DNA from: Sulfurimonas sp. UBA2011 | GTDB taxonomy: Bacteria > Campylobacterota > Campylobacteria > Campylobacterales > Sulfurimonadaceae | Assembly (NCBI GenBank): GCA_002335055.1 | Contig: DDCH01000004.1 | Coordinates: 91,897-155,896 of the forward strand | DNA length: 64,000 nucleotides | Direction of reading: 5' to 3' | Shown: positions 61,683-64,000 of the stretch, piece by piece | How positions within the stretch are numbered: position 1 is the first letter of the stretch | Layout: each line of letters opens with the position of its first letter | Notes under the pieces: generated by a model | Seen by the model: only the letters and a program-made list of their open reading frames with translations | What the model was told of the DNA's origin: nothing | Databases searched by the model: none | Program-made: the position numbers and the translations under genes

Positions 61683-63692
61683 TTATTGATTGAGATATTT
61701 ATCAATTGAAGTATTAATCAATTTTAGTTCTTTAGTATATTGCATTACTAGTTCTGGCAAATAATCATATTTTTTTAGTGAGAGTTTTTTTAACATATCT
61801 GTCACAATTAAGTGAAGTTTCTCTGCACCAATGGAACCTGTAAGACCTTTAATATCGATACATAATATTCTTAATTGCTCATATCTATAATCTTGAAGGT
61901 GTTTGTTAAATACTTTATTTGTGTCACCATAGGCATCTCTAAACTCTGAAAGTATTTCTTTGTAAAAGACCTCACTAGAGCTTGACTTTGATATACCAAG
62001 TGTGATGTTTAATCCATCGAGTTCAATGATACTTGCTTGTTCCATTGGAGATTTTTCTTTCTTTTTTTGATTTATATGCTGAATAAATATAGAAAAAACA
62101 GTATATAATTTTTCTTTCTCTAGAGGTTTTGATATATATCCATTCATTCCGGAGGCATACATTTTCGCTATTTCATCACTTGATGTTAAAGCACTTAATG
62201 CAATTATAGAGATATGGTCATATTCTTTTTTTTCTCTTATTTTTATTGATGCAGTATATCCATCCATAACAGGCATATTTATATCCATAAATATAATATC
62301 GAATGCAGCATCTTCTGAAAGTACTTTTAGTGCTTCTCTACCATGTTTAGCCACAGTGATATTCATCTGTGATTTATTAAGTATATCTACAAAGACTTTT
62401 TGATTAATTACATTATCTTCAACTAAAAGAATTTTCTTACCTTGAAATTTAGAAAAATCATTAAGTGAGATGTTTCTAGTATTTTGAAAAGAGTTTCTGT
62501 GTACGATTGCTGTTCCAGAATTTAAGACACCTTTATTTGTGATTTTTGAAGTGTCATGGAGATTTAAAAAGAGTTGATTGAGCACATCAGATGTTTGCCA
62601 TATCGTGAGCGGTTTTGATATTTTAATATCTGCTACTGCTGTATTTGGAAACTCTTTTTTAATACCAAAGAGGTTTGACATAGCAATTATCTTGCTATTT
62701 ACATTTTCTAACTCTGCTACGACCTTATGTGTAAAGAGTTTCTCATCGAGAAAAATAATATCATAGATATCAAAATACTTAAAATATGAAGTATATTCAT
62801 TTTTATTTATCATTTTTACATCATGACCTAAATCTTTTAAAATATTTGCAATATTATATGCAGCATTTGTAGAGGAATCTATAAGTAAAATACTCTTAGA
62901 TTTTATTTGTTTAGATACAGTGTATTTATTATGAACTGGTTCAGATTTTTCAACGGAATAAGGGATAGTAAAAATAAATTCGACAAACTCATTTGTATCA
63001 TTTCTAGCGATTAAATCCCCCTTCATAAGTTTGGAGAGTTCTTTGGCGATAAATAGACCAAGACTATCATACTCAGCAGTATCGTCATTGTAATTAGCCT
63101 GAAAAATATTTAATCCATCTTCTACATTTATTTTTAAGTCACTACTAACTGTAAATGAGAGCTGGTCACCTTTTGAAAAAAGACTTGTTTGTTCTATCTT
63201 TAATGTCAGTTGAGTAGAAAAGTTCTCTACACAGTAAAGGAGAATATTTACTAATACCTTACTAAGGTTAAGAGTATCAGAATTAATCTCTTGAACTACA
63301 TTTTTATCGATGTCATATATAAGTTCAAACTCTTTGCCTCTTATATTTGCTTTAAGTATTCCTGAGACATCATTTAGAAGGTTTGAAAGTTTGAGTTTCT
63401 GGTGGTCAATAATTATTTTATTAGATTTGATTCTTAAAAAGTCAATTAAGTTTGTTGTTATAGCAAGTAGTTGATTTTCGGATTTTGCAAGATTATTAGC
63501 AGTATAACTTTTTTTTGCAATACTATGTATATTTTCACCTATTCTTGAGACTATAGCATCTTGTGCTTGATTGATTTCTTTACGTGTTTCTTCTTCTTTT
63601 TCTTTCTCTCTTTTAAAAAGTTTAACCTTTTCCCTAGATAAAAACAGGGCCATAATTGCTATAGCAGCAAGTCCAAATAGAGCAATCAACAT
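61683..63692 (-). CDS. Degenerate hybrid sensor kinase with receiver and HPt-like domains
   Basis: A 669-residue signalling protein. One transmembrane helix at the start (about residues 2-19) is followed by a coiled coil, then a kinase-like core without a canonical H-box (only GENIHSIAKK) and with no recognisable G1 box. A poorly conserved receiver (KSILLIDSSTNAAYNI, with a possible acceptor in FLDEKL) is followed by a canonical receiver (about residues 415-535; LVEDNVINQ, MDINMPVMDG, ALTSSDE, SKPLEK). The end looks like an HPt, but its H-x-x-K-G position reads CIDIKGLTGSIGAE, with Ile in place of the His. It may act as a phosphate sink or scaffold. The reading frame extends upstream past a stop; see the next entry. 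Confidence 0.75.
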   Translation of the reverse strand: MLIALFGLAAIAIMALFLSREKVKLFKREKEKEEETRKEINQAQDAIVSRIGENIHSIAKKSYTANNLAKSENQLLAITTNLIDFLRIKSNKIIIDHQKLKLSNLLNDVSGILKANIRGKEFELIYDIDKNVVQEINSDTLNLSKVLVNILLYCVENFSTQLTLKIEQTSLFSKGDQLSFTVSSDLKINVEDGLNIFQANYNDDTAEYDSLGLFIAKELSKLMKGDLIARNDTNEFVEFIFTIPYSVEKSEPVHNKYTVSKQIKSKSILLIDSSTNAAYNIANILKDLGHDVKMINKNEYTSYFKYFDIYDIIFLDEKLFTHKVVAELENVNSKIIAMSNLFGIKKEFPNTAVADIKISKPLTIWQTSDVLNQLFLNLHDTSKITNKGVLNSGTAIVHRNSFQNTRNISLNDFSKFQGKKILLVEDNVINQKVFVDILNKSQMNITVAKHGREALKVLSEDAAFDIIFMDINMPVMDGYTASIKIREKKEYDHISIIALSALTSSDEIAKMYASGMNGYISKPLEKEKLYTVFSIFIQHINQKKKEKSPMEQASIIELDGLNITLGISKSSSSEVFYKEILSEFRDAYGDTNKVFNKHLQDYRYEQLRILCIDIKGLTGSIGAEKLHLIVTDMLKKLSLKKYDYLPELVMQYTKELKLINTSIDKYLNQ

Positions 63693-63710
63693 ACTAGGGT
63701 CTTTCTCGTC

Positions 63711-63797
63711 TTAAACTAATTCAATAGAAGGAATTAAACTATTTGCCTCTAGGTTAAAGACATATATAAAAATTGTTAGAAGCAAATATTTGGACAT
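63711..63797 (-). pseudogene. Signal-peptide start of the hybrid kinase, cut off by an in-frame stop
   Basis: In the same frame as the kinase, an ATG at 63797 (ribosome site AAGG upstream) encodes MSKYLLLTIFIYVFNLEANS, a signal peptide, then LIPSIELV and TAA at 63711-63713, after which the frame continues DEKDPSM into the annotated kinase start. The likely original protein was about 35 residues longer with a periplasmic N-terminus. Translation now could restart at 63692 (GAGAAAG upstream). The alternative is an unrelated tiny peptide. Confidence 0.55.
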
Positions 63798-63835
63798 ACA
63801 AAATACCTTTTTTATTTATGTAGGATATAGAATAA

Positions 63836-64000
63836 TTATAAGTTATTTAAATTATTGTTTGATACAAAAGTTTCTAGTGTTACTATTGTAATAGGTTTTG
63901 AATAAATATATCCTTGAGTCAAGTCACAATAGAAATTATTTATTATTAATACTTGTTCTATTTATTCAATACCTTCTGTAACAATATGCATACCTATGTT
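63836..64000 (-). pseudogene. C-terminal remnant of an EAL-domain protein, 5' part outside window
   Basis: On the minus strand, from the window edge: IGMHIVTEGIE, a stop TAA at 63962-63964, IEQVLIINNFYCDLTQGYIY, SKPITIVTLETFV and a stop at 63836-63838. The pattern A/T-E-G-[IV]-E...C-D...QGY-x-[YF]-[SA]-[KR]-P is the end of EAL phosphodiesterases, which degrade c-di-GMP. The internal stop breaks a conserved stretch. The rest is beyond the window, so only the last 55 codons are visible. Confidence 0.7.

Noticed and set aside
59805..64000. Riboswitch upstream of glyA or the kinase
   Set aside because: The leader sequences are short and AT-rich, with no glycine-riboswitch-like structure that I can see.
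1..64000. CRISPR array, tRNA/rRNA gene, insertion sequence or prophage
   Set aside because: I looked for regular repeats, cloverleaf-like sequences, transposase motifs and attachment-site repeats and saw none.

Overview
This is a 64 kb piece of an AT-rich bacterial chromosome that reads as Campylobacterota (the former Epsilonproteobacteria), most likely a marine sulfur-oxidising relative of Sulfurimonas. The evidence is a MutS-family protein with an HNH tail (the MutS7 type known from this group), a DUF1882 protein, a short NG-only FtsY, a MutS2 of the Campylobacterota length, several small c-type cytochromes, and gene contents typical of that group. I see no rRNA, tRNA, CRISPR array, insertion sequence, prophage or integration site. 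Nearly everything is housekeeping sequence in short, tightly packed operons.

Layout. 1-8.8 kb: the 3' part of the MutS7-like gene, yqeY, a frameshifted flgH overlapping a transglutaminase-like gene, a CDGSH/ferredoxin protein, a SulP transporter, a DoxX-like protein and a thioredoxin. 8.8-15.5 kb: tenA-thiD (thiamine salvage), a MATE exporter, a lipoprotein and valS. 15.5-27.5 kb: a GGDEF remnant, a UvrD-type helicase, an HMA protein, an EI24 protein, two small cytochromes c, and the minus-strand set dapC - unknown - murC - unknown - mutS2 - flavoprotein. 27.5-37.5 kb: thiS, then the minus-strand genes acpS, fliL, radA, ftsY and a TlpA-like lipoprotein, then a folate cyclo-ligase with rny, a heme-binding DUF3365 protein, atpB, gatB and a potassium-channel remnant. 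37.5-48.3 kb: gpsA, an LRR-kinase fusion, an SLC13 transporter with a HAD hydrolase, a Pif1-like helicase, a multicopper oxidase broken by a stop codon, a cytochrome c pseudogene, an M48 protease, prmC and a DUF4149 protein. 48.3-54.4 kb: a minus-strand cell-division and folding cluster (dnaJ, aldolase-II-like, SurA/PpiD-like, ftsA, ftsZ, J-domain). 54.4-64 kb: mltA-recR, a pldA pseudogene, and a minus-strand cluster of a degenerate hybrid kinase, glyA, a DUF1882 protein, a SPOR protein, trpE and aroE, with an EAL-domain remnant at the window edge.

The most striking property is gene decay. In a genome this compact I find eight recognisable broken genes: flgH, GAF-GGDEF, K+ channel, multicopper oxidase, cytochrome c, pldA, the hybrid kinase (upstream stop) and EAL. 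A ninth, 35511-35682, is an unidentified fragment. The lesions include frameshifts, nonsense codons, a lost start codon, in-frame deletions and 3' truncation. They fall mainly on motility, c-di-GMP signalling, envelope and ion-transport functions and spare core metabolism and division. This pattern suggests relaxed selection in the lineage, for example a move to host-associated or otherwise stable life. Sequencing error could explain some of the single-base lesions but not the deletions.

I found no convincing new multi-gene system. The best single-gene curiosities are the MutS7-HNH protein, the LRR-kinase fusion, the two-CDGSH/ferredoxin fusion and the hybrid kinase that lacks its canonical phospho-histidines.
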